A stretch of DNA of 64,000 nucleotides from Pseudomonas sp. 10-1B (GTDB lineage: Bacteria; Pseudomonadota; Gammaproteobacteria; Pseudomonadales; Pseudomonadaceae), in contig NZ_JYKS01000025.1 in assembly GCF_000935045.1 (NCBI RefSeq), forward strand, positions 1 through 64,000, given 5' to 3'. The position numbers and the translations under genes are program-made. Of the stretch, positions 37,645 through 48,289 are shown in pieces. Position 1 is the stretch's first letter, and every line of letters starts with the position of its first letter. The notes below the pieces were generated by a model that was not told the DNA's origin, made no database searches, and saw nothing but the letters and a program-made list of their open reading frames with translations.

Positions 37645-38559
37645 ATCGAGTAGGAGGCGGGTTCACACCCACCGTCCTCTCACACCACCGTGCGTACGGT
37701 TCCGTACACGGCGGCTCAGGTTATGCGGCTAAGCCGGTTGATCGTATCCAGTATTGAGACCAGTCCGAGTTGATCCCACAGTTTCTTCGGTAGGGCCTGA
37801 TTTACATGTGACGCACCCGAGTTCCACCATGGGCCTCGGCCATTGAAGGCAGATTTACAAGCACGCTCTCGGCTCAGACCCAGACGCATCAGTTCGCATC
37901 ATCGGCATAGCGCACGAACCGGTGGCCCCGCCGCTCCAGTTCACGATCAAGTTCGTCGAGCAGGATGTTCGACAGCAACGGCGGATAAGCCTGAGCACGC
38001 ATTTGTCTTCGACACGGCGCTCGATACAGGCCATGAGTATGTCGTGGTTGACCCGATCAAAGAACTTCTCCAGATCAAGTTCCACGCACCAGCGATGGCC
38101 CGCCCCCACATGGGAGCGGGCCGTTTCGACGGCTTGATGAGCGCTTTTGCCCGGACGAAAGCCGTAGCTGTAGTCCGAGAACAGCGTGTCCGGCTCCGCG
38201 TTCGTCCACGTCAGGGACGCCGTCGATGCCTGTGCACTGCCAGTCGTCACTCTCGGATTCTGTCCGGAACTTGGGGTCACAGTTCTCCCTCGGAGAAATT
38301 TCTGCTTTTCGACATTCGACGAGACTCTGGCGCCTACTGGCGGCTCTTACCCCACTGCGCCGCCTCTATCCGCTTCCTGTTCGTCAGGCCAGCATTTTGC
38401 CTCGGGCTTCCTTCAGATTCGCAGTCGCCCGCGCCACCCTTGCCCCTGGCTAACACTTCCCCTTGCCGGGTGTGTAGAGGACTTTCACCTCCAAGTCCTG
38501 CTTTGGCCACCACAACCAAGCAGGTTGCGCTAACGCGCAACGCGCCATGCCTGGCGCAC
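37645..38559 (-). mobile_element. Degenerate group II intron, internally deleted
   Basis: The 5' end on the minus strand reads GTGCGCCAGGCATGGCGC (starting at 38559), a group II intron start. The 3' end contains a domain V-like hairpin (GAGCCGCCGTGTACGGAACC region, 37681-37720) and a domain VI-like hairpin, ending CCTACTCGAT near 37645. At 915 bp it is about half the usual length; the maturase gene inside is broken. It begins six bases beyond the intrinsic terminator of the tRNA cluster, the target preference described for bacterial class C introns. Confidence 0.85.
37716..38187 (-). pseudogene. Group II intron maturase/reverse transcriptase, broken
   Basis: Pieces in different frames: RT part with DYSYGFRPGKSAHQAV and DLEKFFDRVNHDIL (from 38187 down), then a deletion, then PLLSNILLDELDRELERRGH with the catalytic YADD motif followed at once by a stop, then the C-terminal maturase end NGRGPWWNSGASH to LDTINRLSRIT with stop at 37716. 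The N-terminal RT blocks and most of the thumb are missing, so the element cannot move by itself. A plus-strand open frame across the region is an antisense artefact. Confidence 0.87.
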
Positions 38560-38564
38560 AAACG

Positions 38565-38590
38565 AAAAAAGACGCCGAAGCGTCTTTTTT
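38565..38590 (-). terminator. Intrinsic terminator of the tRNA cluster
   Basis: AAAAAAGACGC-CGAA-GCGTCTTTTTT, symmetric and so potentially bidirectional. It ends the minus-strand tRNA operon 40 bp after the last tRNA-Gly. Confidence 0.9.
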
Positions 38591-38630
38591 GAAGATCTAC
38601 AGAAATCGATGAACTCTGTAAATCTGTATT

Positions 38631-38706
<76 letters not shown>

Positions 38707-38790
38707 ATTGTGAAACTTTACCGCTATCGGCGTGAAGCGCCATGAAGACCTTCACCACCACTGCACCGCATAGACGCCACAGTATTGAAC

Positions 38791-38866
<76 letters not shown>

Positions 38867-38869
38867 AAA

Positions 38870-38945
38870 TGGCGTCCCCTAGGGGACTCGAACCCCTGTT
38901 ACCGCCGTGAAAGGGCGGTGTCCTAGGCCACTAGACGAAGGGGAC
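38870..38945 (-). tRNA. tRNA-Glu(TTC), copy 2
   Basis: 76 nt starting GTCCCCTTCGTCTAG, anticodon TTC within CCCTTTCACGG, CCA encoded. Confidence 0.97.
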
Positions 38946-39036
38946 ACACGACACTTTTCAGTGCACCAGAACAGAACCTCACGATTCAGCCTGGATTTTC
39001 TTTTCCTGCCCCGCCGTTAAGCGCTGCCGGAGAAAC

Positions 39037-39112
<76 letters not shown>

Positions 39113-39116
39113 AATT

Positions 39117-39192
39117 TGGCGTCCCCTAGGGGACTCGAACCCCTGTTACCGCCGTGAAAGGGCGGTGTCCTAGGCCACTAGACGAAGGGGAC
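39117..39192 (-). tRNA. tRNA-Glu(TTC), copy 1, first of the operon
   Basis: 76 nt, identical to the second Glu copy; first gene after the promoter at 39267-39295. Transcription order is Glu-Gly-Glu-Gly-Gly. The Glu-Gly pair appears duplicated as a unit. Confidence 0.97.
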
Positions 39193-39266
39193 ACGCTGCT
39201 GGCATTACTGCCTGCTTTCACTCCCTGCCGCGTTTCGCTGTGTGCTTTACGCTGCAAGTGGCGCGC

Positions 39267-39295
39267 ATTCTATGGATGCTTCGAACATGCGTCAA
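39267..39295 (-). promoter_or_regulatory. Sigma-70 promoter of the tRNA operon
   Basis: On the minus strand TTGACG (39290-39295) and TAGAAT (39267-39272) are separated by 17 bp, followed by a G+C-rich discriminator GCGCGCC, the hallmark of stable-RNA promoters under stringent control. Confidence 0.85.
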
Positions 39296-39384
39296 CCCCT
39301 TTGTAGAAATTTATTTAAATCAATGACTTCCGGGTGGGTTGGGGTGCAGATGCGGGTTGGGTGGACGATATAGAGAGAGGGGTT

Positions 39385-39434
39385 GCCTGTACCGGCCTCT
39401 TCGCGGCTAAAACCGCGAAGAGGCCGGTACAGGC
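39385..39434. repeat. Perfect REP-type palindrome
   Basis: GCCTGTACCGGCCTCTTCGC and its exact complement flank a short loop (CTAAAA). It lies between the tRNA promoter and the 39509 gene. Confidence 0.85.
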
Positions 39435-39508
39435 ATATAGCCGCTATTCGCCCCCAGGCAAACTCACTACACTCAAAGCTGTAATTCTTCTTCAATGAGG
39501 CATTAACG

Positions 39509-40276
39509 GTGACACCACTCCTGATCACCCTGCTTATCGTGGCGGGTATCGCGTTGCTGATCGTGATCGGCTACCTCAACAATGTGGTCGAGAACGGCAA
39601 GCTCGAGCGTGCCCGACTGAAGATCGAGCTGGCCGAGCGCCTGCGCCGCTGCGGCGAAATCACCGAGACCTTCCCCGGCCAGTTCATGACCCCGGCGCTG
39701 AAGCTGCTGCTGACCCGCCTGGAGCTCAACCTCAACCAGCGCCAGCTGGCGCTGGACAAGTACAATGCCGGAATCAAGACACGCATCGGCGAACTGGAAG
39801 GGCTGATTGCCCAGGGCGAGCAGATGCCGGTGAACAACCCGCCCAATCCGATCCAGACCGAGGTCAAGGCCAAGGATGTGCGCTTCTTGCTGGAGGCCCT
39901 GCACAACCAGGTGACCCGCGCCGCCCAGGAAGGCTTCCTGCCCGCCCCCGAGGCCAAGCACTGGGTCAGGGAAGTCCGCCATATCCTGGTGCTGCTGCAT
40001 ATCGAATTCTTCAACAACCTTGGCCAGCAGGCCCTGCAGAACAACCAGCCAGGCCAGGCGCGCCTGGCCTTCGAGCGCGGCGTGCAGTACCTGCGCAAGC
40101 AACCAGAGCCGAAGGTGTATGAAGAGCAACTGACCTATCTGGAGAAATTGCTGGCCCGGGCCAACGCCCAGGTACTGGACCGCATGGCCCCGGCGGAGGA
40201 CGAGCACAACGAACTGACCGAAGGGCTCAAGACCGATGAGGACGAGACCTGGAAGAAGAAGGTGATGTACGACTGA
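39509..40276 (+). CDS. Conserved single-pass membrane protein, function unknown
   Basis: 255 residues. The start is GTG at 39509 with GAGG 8 nt upstream. One N-terminal membrane segment (LLITLLIVAGIALLIVIGYL, residues about 4-23) is followed by a charged, helical cytoplasmic region with probable coiled coils (KLERARLKIELAERL, ELNLNQRQLALDKY) and an acidic C-terminus. The middle region ALQNNQPGQARLAFERGVQYL resembles a TPR helix pair. I do not know its role; the family appears restricted to Pseudomonas relatives. Confidence 0.8.
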   Translation: MTPLLITLLIVAGIALLIVIGYLNNVVENGKLERARLKIELAERLRRCGEITETFPGQFMTPALKLLLTRLELNLNQRQLALDKYNAGIKTRIGELEGLIAQGEQMPVNNPPNPIQTEVKAKDVRFLLEALHNQVTRAAQEGFLPAPEAKHWVREVRHILVLLHIEFFNNLGQQALQNNQPGQARLAFERGVQYLRKQPEPKVYEEQLTYLEKLLARANAQVLDRMAPAEDEHNELTEGLKTDEDETWKKKVMYD

Positions 40277-40294
40277 TCCGGAATTTGTTGTGGA

Positions 40295-40500
40295 TTTGAT
40301 GGCCCTATCGCCGGCAAGCCGGCTCCCACAGGTTCATCACCAGCTCAAAACCTTGTGCAGTACCCTATAGGAATAATTGCCTTGTGCTGCCTGTACTGGC
40401 CTCTTCGCGGGCTTGCCCGCTCCCACAGGATAATCACAAACCTCAAGGGCAGTGATACACCTGTGGGAGCGGGCAAGCCCGCGAAGAGGCCGGTGTAGGC
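40295..40500. repeat. REP elements: one single copy and one inverted pair
   Basis: A CTATCGCCGGCAAGCCGGCTCCCACAGG-type unit (40305-40332, quoted here as CGCCGGCAAGCCGGC) is followed by an inverted pair from 40389 to 40500 with arms CTCTTCGCGGGCTTGCCCGC and its complement. The pair lies between convergent genes and may also act as a terminator. Confidence 0.85.
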
Positions 40501-40510
40501 AACACAACAA

Positions 40511-40993
40511 TCAGCAGTCAGTCAGCTCCAGGAAGATCGCCGCCAACCGCTCCAGCCCCTCCTGGTCCGCCTCGCTGAAGCGCGCCAGCTTCGGGCTGTC
40601 CAGGTCCAGCACACCAATCAACCTGCCCTCCTTCACCAGCGGGATCACCAGCTCGCTGTTGGACGCACTGTCACAGGCAATGTGCCCCGGGAACGCATGC
40701 ACGTCTTCCACCCGCTGAGTCTTGCGGGTGGCCGCTGCCGCCCCGCACACGCCCCTGCCGAACGGAATGCGCACGCACGCCACCTGGCCCTGGAACGGCC
40801 CCAGCACCAGTTGCTCGTCGCGGTTGAGGTAGAACCCCGCCCAGTTCAGGTCGTCCACCTGGTTATAGAGGAACGCCGAAAACTGCGCGGCGTTGGCGAT
40901 GAAATCACGCTCGTCGGCAAACAGCGCCTGCACTTGCGCCGCCAGCAGGTTGTAGCCGTCGAGGCCAGCGCCACTGGCATTGAGGTCGATCAT
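40511..40993 (-). CDS. msrC: Free methionine-(R)-sulfoxide reductase (fRMsr, GAF domain)
   Basis: Reduces free Met-R-sulfoxide, a small-molecule oxidative damage product, in the cytoplasm. It is a single GAF domain of 160 residues. The three conserved cysteines are at 73 (VACVRIP), 83 (RGVCGAAA) and 107 (HIACDSASNSE), matching the catalytic set of E. coli YebR/MsrC. The C-terminal GVLDLDSP motif is also typical. The ATG follows the stop of the upstream DUF815 gene with no gap (TAAATG). It fits with the gpx and msrB genes 4 kb away as part of an oxidative-repair neighbourhood. Confidence 0.93.
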   Translation of the reverse strand: MIDLNASGAGLDGYNLLAAQVQALFADERDFIANAAQFSAFLYNQVDDLNWAGFYLNRDEQLVLGPFQGQVACVRIPFGRGVCGAAAATRKTQRVEDVHAFPGHIACDSASNSELVIPLVKEGRLIGVLDLDSPKLARFSEADQEGLERLAAIFLELTDC

Positions 40994-41881
40994 TTACTTT
41001 TGCTCCAGCAATTGCAGCCCGACCCAGTAGCGGGCGAACTGATAGGCACAACGGCCATTACGGTTACCGCGGCCGGTGGCCCAGCGCACGGCGAGGATGT
41101 CCAGGGCTTCGTCACGCTGCCAGCGCAGCCCGGCCGGGCGCGCCAGCTGGCCGATCCAGTGCTCGACCACGTTGAGGAAGTGTTCCTGGCTGAACGGGTA
41201 GAACGACAGCCACAGGCCAAAGCGGTCGGACAGCGCGATCTTGTCCTCCACCGCTTCATTGGGGTGCAGCTCGCCATCGACCATCTTCCAGTTTTCGTTG
41301 TCGCTCTGCTTTTCCGGCACCAGGTGGCGGCGGTTGGAAGTGGCGTACAGCAGGACATTGTCCGGGGCCTGCTCCAACGAGCCGTCGAGCACGCTCTTGA
41401 GCACCCGGTAGTCGCCCTCCCCGGCTTCGAACGACAGGTCGTCGCAGAACAGGATGAAGCGCTGCGGCAGCTTCTGCAGTTGCTCGACCACACGCGGCAG
41501 GTCGGCCAGGTGGTCGCGTTCGATTTCGATCAGGCGCAGGCCGGCGCTGGCGTGTTCGGCCAGCAGGGCACGTACCAGCGACGACTTGCCGGTGCCACGC
41601 GAGCCCCACAGCAGCGCGTGGTTGGCCGGCATGCCGCTGATGAACTGGTGAGTGTTGCGGCCCAGTTGGTCACGTTGCTTGTCGACACCGATCAGGTCGG
41701 TCAGGCGGATATCCAGGCTGACTTGCAGCGGCAGCAGGTAGCCACTGCGGCCATCGCGCTGCCAGCGCGCGGCCAGGGTGGTACCCCAGTCGATGAGCGG
41801 GCGCGGGGCCGGCAGCAGTGGTTCGAGGCGCGCCAGTACCGATTCGGCGCGGTCGAGGAAAGCAATCAAGCGAGCGTCCAT
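40994..41881 (-). CDS. DUF815-family AAA+ ATPase
   Basis: Cytoplasmic P-loop ATPase, 295 residues. Walker A LWGSRGTGKSSLVRAL near residue 92, Walker B-like FILFCDDLSFE, sensor region LYATSNRRHLVP, and a C-terminal helical lid. The family (DUF815) has the AAA+ fold with no established client. It sits directly before msrC with zero spacing, so co-translation is likely. Confidence 0.9.
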   Translation of the reverse strand: MDARLIAFLDRAESVLARLEPLLPAPRPLIDWGTTLAARWQRDGRSGYLLPLQVSLDIRLTDLIGVDKQRDQLGRNTHQFISGMPANHALLWGSRGTGKSSLVRALLAEHASAGLRLIEIERDHLADLPRVVEQLQKLPQRFILFCDDLSFEAGEGDYRVLKSVLDGSLEQAPDNVLLYATSNRRHLVPEKQSDNENWKMVDGELHPNEAVEDKIALSDRFGLWLSFYPFSQEHFLNVVEHWIGQLARPAGLRWQRDEALDILAVRWATGRGNRNGRCAYQFARYWVGLQLLEQK

Positions 41882-41908
41882 GACGACTCCTACAAATTTC
41901 AGTTTTTT

Positions 41909-42027
41909 GGGGCCGCTTTGCGCCCCTTCGCGGGCTCGCCCGCTCCCACAAGGATCGCGTTCCAGCCTGGGGCTACGTTGTATCCTGTGGGAGCGGGCAA
42001 GCCCGCGAAGGGCCGCGCAGCGGCCCC
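41909..42027. repeat. REP inverted pair before sagS
   Basis: Arms CGCGGGCTCGCCCGCTCCCA and near complement, extended by GGGGCCGCTTTGCG/CGCGCAGCGGCCCC. Lies between the divergent DUF815 gene and sagS. Confidence 0.85.
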
Positions 42028-42128
42028 CGCTTGGCGATCAACTGAAATGAACAGACAGACCCGCCAGCAGCCGGGGCTATTCGGCTATGCTTGCGCAGCG
42101 CAAGGGACGTGAAACCGGCTCGGGACTC

Positions 42129-44433
<2,305 letters not shown>

Positions 44434-44444
<11 letters not shown>

Positions 44445-44922
44445 GCAGGCGCTCGATGTCGGCTTCCAGTGCCTGTGGTTTGGTGGTGGGGGCGTAGCGC
44501 TTGACCTGCCCGCTGGCCGGGTCGACCAGGAATTTGGTGAAATTCCATTTGATCTTCTGCGTACCGAGCAGGCCCGGGGCACGCTGCTTGAGTTCGACGA
44601 ACAGCGGGTGGGCACCAGGGCCGTTGACCTCGACCTTGCGGAACAGCGGGAAGCTCACGCCAAAATTGCGCTCGCAGAACTGCGCAATCTCCCGCGCATC
44701 GCCCGGTTCCTGCTTGCCGAACTGGTTGCAGGGGAAGCCCAGCACCACCAGGCCGCGCTCGCGGTAGGCCTGCCACAGCTGCTCCAGGCCCTTGTACTGC
44801 GGAGTAAAGCCGCACTGGCTGGCGGTGTTGACCACCAGCAGCGCCTTGCCCGGGAAGTCGCCGAGCTTCTTGTGCTCGCCGCCCAGGGTCACGCAGGGGA
44901 TGTCCAGCATTGATCCAGCCAT
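44434..44922 (-). CDS. Glutathione peroxidase
   Basis: Thiol peroxidase of 162 residues, cytoplasmic (no signal peptide). Catalytic Cys37 in NTASQCGFT, the Gln67 motif FPCNQFG and the Trp of KWNFTKF complete the active site. It uses Cys and not selenocysteine; many bacterial members work with thioredoxin. The start MAGSMLDIP at 44922 is chosen by family length. It overlaps the convergent sagS end by 11 bp and follows msrB by 13 bp, likely one operon. Confidence 0.94.
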
Positions 44923-44935
44923 GTTCGGGCTCCGG

Positions 44936-45331
44936 TCAGTCGCGCGGGCGCAGGTCGATGCACACCGAGTTGATGCAGTAGCGCAGGCCGGTCGGCGGTG
45001 GGCCGTCGGGGAACACGTGGCCCAGGTGGGCGTCGCAGCGGGCACAGGTGACCTCGGTGCGGATCATGCCATGGGAAGTGTCGCGGATCTCGATCATCGC
45101 GCTGTCTTCGATCGGCGCGTAGAAACTCGGCCAGCCGCAGCCGGAATCGAACTTGGTCTGCGCATCGAACAGGGGCAGGCTGCAGCAGATGCAGTGGTAG
45201 ATGCCGTCGCGGCGCTCGCTGTTGTACTTGCCGCTGAACGGCCGTTCGGTGCCCTTGAGGCGGCAGACCTGGTACTGCTCGGGGTCAAGCATCGACCGCC
45301 ATTCGTCCAGGGTTTTTTCGATCTTTTTCAT
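44936..45331 (-). CDS. msrB: Peptide-methionine (R)-S-oxide reductase
   Basis: Reduces Met-R-sulfoxide in proteins. 131 residues, full length. Zinc ligands C47/C50 (HCICC) and C96/C99 (TCARC), catalytic Cys119 in GLRYCINS, and the GHVFPDGPP substrate loop. First gene of a two-gene operon with glutathione peroxidase. Confidence 0.97.
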   Translation of the reverse strand: MKKIEKTLDEWRSMLDPEQYQVCRLKGTERPFSGKYNSERRDGIYHCICCSLPLFDAQTKFDSGCGWPSFYAPIEDSAMIEIRDTSHGMIRTEVTCARCDAHLGHVFPDGPPPTGLRYCINSVCIDLRPRD

Positions 45332-45498
45332 GTAGGGACCTCGGCAGGCTGAATTTCACCCCGCACCGTCTTTTCCGGGGCGCGGGTGGCACGTATATTA
45401 GTTGGCTTCGTGTGCCAGGCGTTCAGTCTGGCACCCGCTTCCTGCCCTTTCAAACCTTTCGGCGGGGCGTAGCGCGTTTTCTCAATCGGGATCCCATC

Positions 45499-46710
45499 AT
45501 GCAGTTCAGCAAATCGAACAAGCTCGCCAATGTCTGCTACGACATTCGCGGCCCAGTGCTCAAGCACGCCAAACGCCTGGAAGAGGAAGGCCACCGCATC
45601 CTCAAGCTGAACATCGGCAACCCGGCGCCGTTTGGCTTCGAGGCGCCGGACGAAATCCTCCAGGATGTGATCCGCAACCTGCCCACCGCGCAGGGCTACA
45701 GCGACTCCAAAGGCCTGTTCAGTGCGCGCAAGGCGGTGATGCATTACTGCCAGCAGAAGGAAATCGCCGGCGTCACCATCGAGGACATCTACCTCGGCAA
45801 TGGCGTGTCCGAGCTGATCGTGATGTCGATGCAGGCGCTGCTGAACAACGGCGACGAAGTGCTGATCCCGGCCCCCGACTACCCGCTGTGGACCGCCGCC
45901 GTGAGCCTGGCCGGCGGCAAGCCGGTGCACTACCTGTGCGACGAGCAGGCCGACTGGTTCCCCGACCTCGAAGACATCAAGGCCAAGATCACCCCGAACA
46001 CCAAGGCCCTGGTGATCATCAACCCGAACAACCCTACCGGCGCGGTGTACTCCAAAGAGCTGCTGCTGGGCATGCTGGAGCTGGCGCGCCAGCACAACCT
46101 GGTGGTGTTCTCCGACGAGATCTACGACAAGATCCTCTACGACGAAGCCGTGCATATCAGCACCGCCTCGCTGGCGCCAGACCTGCTGTGCCTGACCTTC
46201 AACGGCCTGTCCAAGTCGTACCGGGTGGCGGGCTTCCGCTCCGGCTGGCTGATCATCTCCGGGCCCAAGCACCATGCCCAGAGCTACATCGAAGGCATCG
46301 ACATGCTGGCCAACATGCGCCTGTGCGCCAACGTGCCGGCCCAGCATGCCATCCAGACCGCGCTGGGCGGCTACCAGAGCATCAACGACCTGGTGCTGCC
46401 GCCAGGCCGCCTGCTGGAGCAGCGCAACCGCACCTATGAGCTGCTCAACGACATCCCCGGCGTCAGCTGCGTGAAGCCGATGGGCGCGCTGTATGCCTTC
46501 CCGAAGATCGACCCGAAGGTTTGCCCGATCCACAACGACGAGAAGTTCGTGCTCGACCTGCTGCTGTCGGAGAAGCTGCTGATCGTTCAGGGTACGGCGT
46601 TCAACTGGCCGTGGCCAGACCACTTCCGCGTAGTGACCTTGCCGCGGGTGGACGACCTGGAAGCGGCGATTGGGCGGATTGGTAATTTCCTGCAGGGTTA
46701 TTCGCAGTAA
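45499..46710 (+). CDS. alaA: Glutamate-pyruvate aminotransferase AlaA
   Basis: PLP-dependent class I aminotransferase that makes alanine from pyruvate. 403 residues, matching E. coli AlaA/YfbQ (404) with long shared stretches such as NVCYDIRGPVLK and LNIGNPAPFGF. PLP-Lys about residue 239 in NGLSKSYRVAG; NPNNPTGAVYS and the C-terminal Arg in DHFRVVTLPR bind substrate. ATG at 45499 is the family start; the longer frame is not conserved. Confidence 0.95.
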   Translation: MQFSKSNKLANVCYDIRGPVLKHAKRLEEEGHRILKLNIGNPAPFGFEAPDEILQDVIRNLPTAQGYSDSKGLFSARKAVMHYCQQKEIAGVTIEDIYLGNGVSELIVMSMQALLNNGDEVLIPAPDYPLWTAAVSLAGGKPVHYLCDEQADWFPDLEDIKAKITPNTKALVIINPNNPTGAVYSKELLLGMLELARQHNLVVFSDEIYDKILYDEAVHISTASLAPDLLCLTFNGLSKSYRVAGFRSGWLIISGPKHHAQSYIEGIDMLANMRLCANVPAQHAIQTALGGYQSINDLVLPPGRLLEQRNRTYELLNDIPGVSCVKPMGALYAFPKIDPKVCPIHNDEKFVLDLLLSEKLLIVQGTAFNWPWPDHFRVVTLPRVDDLEAAIGRIGNFLQGYSQ

Positions 46711-46739
46711 GGTTCGACGGGATTTTTGTGGTGGTGCGC

Positions 46740-46962
46740 AGATCGAGCGCCGCCCACGCGGCGCTTCGCGGGTAAACCCGCTCCTACGTTTGTTTCCGGC
46801 CAATTATTCCTGTGCCAAATGCGCGCGACCGCCTTGGCGAATGACACGATATCGCGTCGTACAAGCAAGGCGGTCGCGCGCCACTGGCACAGGCGAGACT
46901 GGCCCGAAACAAACGTAGGAGCGGGTTTACCCGCGAAGCGCCGCGCGGGCGGCGCTCGATCT
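46740..46962. repeat. Long imperfect palindrome (MITE-like or extended REP pair)
   Basis: Two arms of about 100 bp with few mismatches (start AGATCGAGCGCCGCCC, including GGGTAAACCCGCTCCTACG and GCGCGCGACCGCCTTG) face each other around a loop of about 25 bp. It is different in sequence from the common REP pairs here. It sits between alaA and htpX and encodes nothing that I can support. Confidence 0.85.
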
Positions 46963-47186
46963 CACAGGCGCCACACCTCCCGCGCCAAACACCCAGTGGC
47001 CTTAACACAACCCCAAGCCGTATGTTTCTTACATCCTGCAACGCTCTACCGCACAGCCCCCAGGCCATCCTCTGCCATACTCCGCCGTACACAGTTTGAA
47101 ATAGTCGCCCGATTGAATCGGCACGGTCGGCCCCTTATATACCCCGCAGTAAGCGACAACTCATCCGTCAGGAGAACGTAACAACC
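46963..47186 (+). promoter_or_regulatory. htpX upstream region
   Basis: 224 bp between the palindrome and htpX. It should hold the htpX promoter; AGGAG lies 12 nt before the first of two consecutive ATG codons. No clear box pair can be placed. Confidence 0.35.
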
Positions 47187-48074
47187 ATGATGCGCATTCT
47201 GTTGTTTGTAGCCACCAACCTCGCGGTGGTGCTGGTTGCAAGCATTACCCTGAGCCTGTTCGGTTTCAACGGGTTCATGGCCGCCAACGGGGTCGACCTG
47301 AACCTCAGCAGCCTGCTGGTGTTCTGCGCCGTGTTCGGCTTTGCCGGCTCCCTCGTCTCGCTGTTCATCTCCAAGTGGATGGCGAAGATGACCACCGGCA
47401 CCCAGATCATCAGCCAGCCGCGCACCCGCCACGAGCAATGGCTGCTGCAAACGGTTGAAGAACTGTCCCGTGAAGCGGGCATCAAGATGCCCGAAGTGGG
47501 TATCTTCCCCGCGTACGAGGCCAACGCCTTCGCCACCGGCTGGAACCGCAACGACGCGCTGGTAGCGGTGTCCCAGGGCCTGCTGGAGCGTTTCTCGCCC
47601 GATGAAGTGCGTGCGGTGCTGGCCCACGAGATCGGCCACGTGGCCAACGGTGACATGGTCACCCTGGCGCTGGTGCAAGGCGTGGTGAACACCTTCGTGA
47701 TGTTCTTCGCCCGCATCATCGGTAACTTCGTCGACAAGGTCATCTTCAAGAACGAAGAAGGCCAGGGCATTGCCTATTACGTGGCGACCATCGTCGCCGA
47801 GCTGGTCCTGGGCATCCTGGCCAGCATGATCGTGATGTGGTTCTCGCGCCGCCGCGAGTACCGCGCCGACGAAGCCGGTGCGCAGCTGGCCGGCACCTCG
47901 GCGATGATCGGCGCCCTGCAGCGCCTGCGCGTGGAACAGGGCCTGCCGGTGCACATGCCCGACACCCTGAAGGCCTTCGGCATCAACGGCGGCCTCAAGC
48001 ACGGCCTGGCCGGGCTGCTGATGAGCCACCCGCCACTGGAAGAGCGCATCGAGGCCCTGCGCCGTCGCGGTTGA
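47187..48074 (+). CDS. htpX: Membrane zinc metalloprotease HtpX
   Basis: Inner-membrane M48 protease that, with FtsH, degrades misfolded membrane proteins. 295 residues. Two N-terminal membrane segments, zinc site HEIGH at 147-151, two further hydrophobic segments, and the third zinc ligand in REYRADEAGAQL. The C-terminal motif SHPPLEERI is typical. A strong terminator follows 16 bp after the stop. Confidence 0.97.
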   Translation: MMRILLFVATNLAVVLVASITLSLFGFNGFMAANGVDLNLSSLLVFCAVFGFAGSLVSLFISKWMAKMTTGTQIISQPRTRHEQWLLQTVEELSREAGIKMPEVGIFPAYEANAFATGWNRNDALVAVSQGLLERFSPDEVRAVLAHEIGHVANGDMVTLALVQGVVNTFVMFFARIIGNFVDKVIFKNEEGQGIAYYVATIVAELVLGILASMIVMWFSRRREYRADEAGAQLAGTSAMIGALQRLRVEQGLPVHMPDTLKAFGINGGLKHGLAGLLMSHPPLEERIEALRRRG

Positions 48075-48090
48075 TCCATCCGCTAAGTAG

Positions 48091-48116
48091 AAAGGGCGAC
48101 TTCGGTCGCCCTTTTT
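48091..48116 (+). terminator. Intrinsic terminator of htpX
   Basis: AAAGGGCGAC-TTCG-GTCGCCCTTTTT: strong stem with UUCG tetraloop and U-run. Confidence 0.95.
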
Positions 48117-48130
48117 ATATGCCTGTACCG

Positions 48131-48277
48131 GCCTGACGCGATCTCTGTGGGAGCGGCCTTGTGTCGCGAAAGGGGCGCGCAGCGGCCCCAGGATTTCAGC
48201 AACAATGCACAAATCGCCGGGGCTGCTTTGCAGCCCTTTCGCGACACAAGGCCGCTCCCACAGAGATCGCGTCAGGC
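48131..48277. repeat. Long REP inverted pair between htpX and tpm
   Basis: Arms begin GCCTGACGCGATCTCTGTGG and end with the exact complement; GCGGCCTTGTGTCGCGAAAG is shared. Same family as the pair at 56974-57096. Confidence 0.88.
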
Positions 48278-48289
48278 CGGGCCATACCG

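Noticed and set aside
37843..38592. Plus-strand 249-codon frame over the intron
   Set aside because: It is antisense to the intron maturase remnant; a common misannotation in group II introns.
45402..46439. 345-codon frame overlapping alaA on the same strand
   Set aside because: Shifted frame of alaA, Arg/Pro/Gln-rich without family match; the alaA frame is certain.
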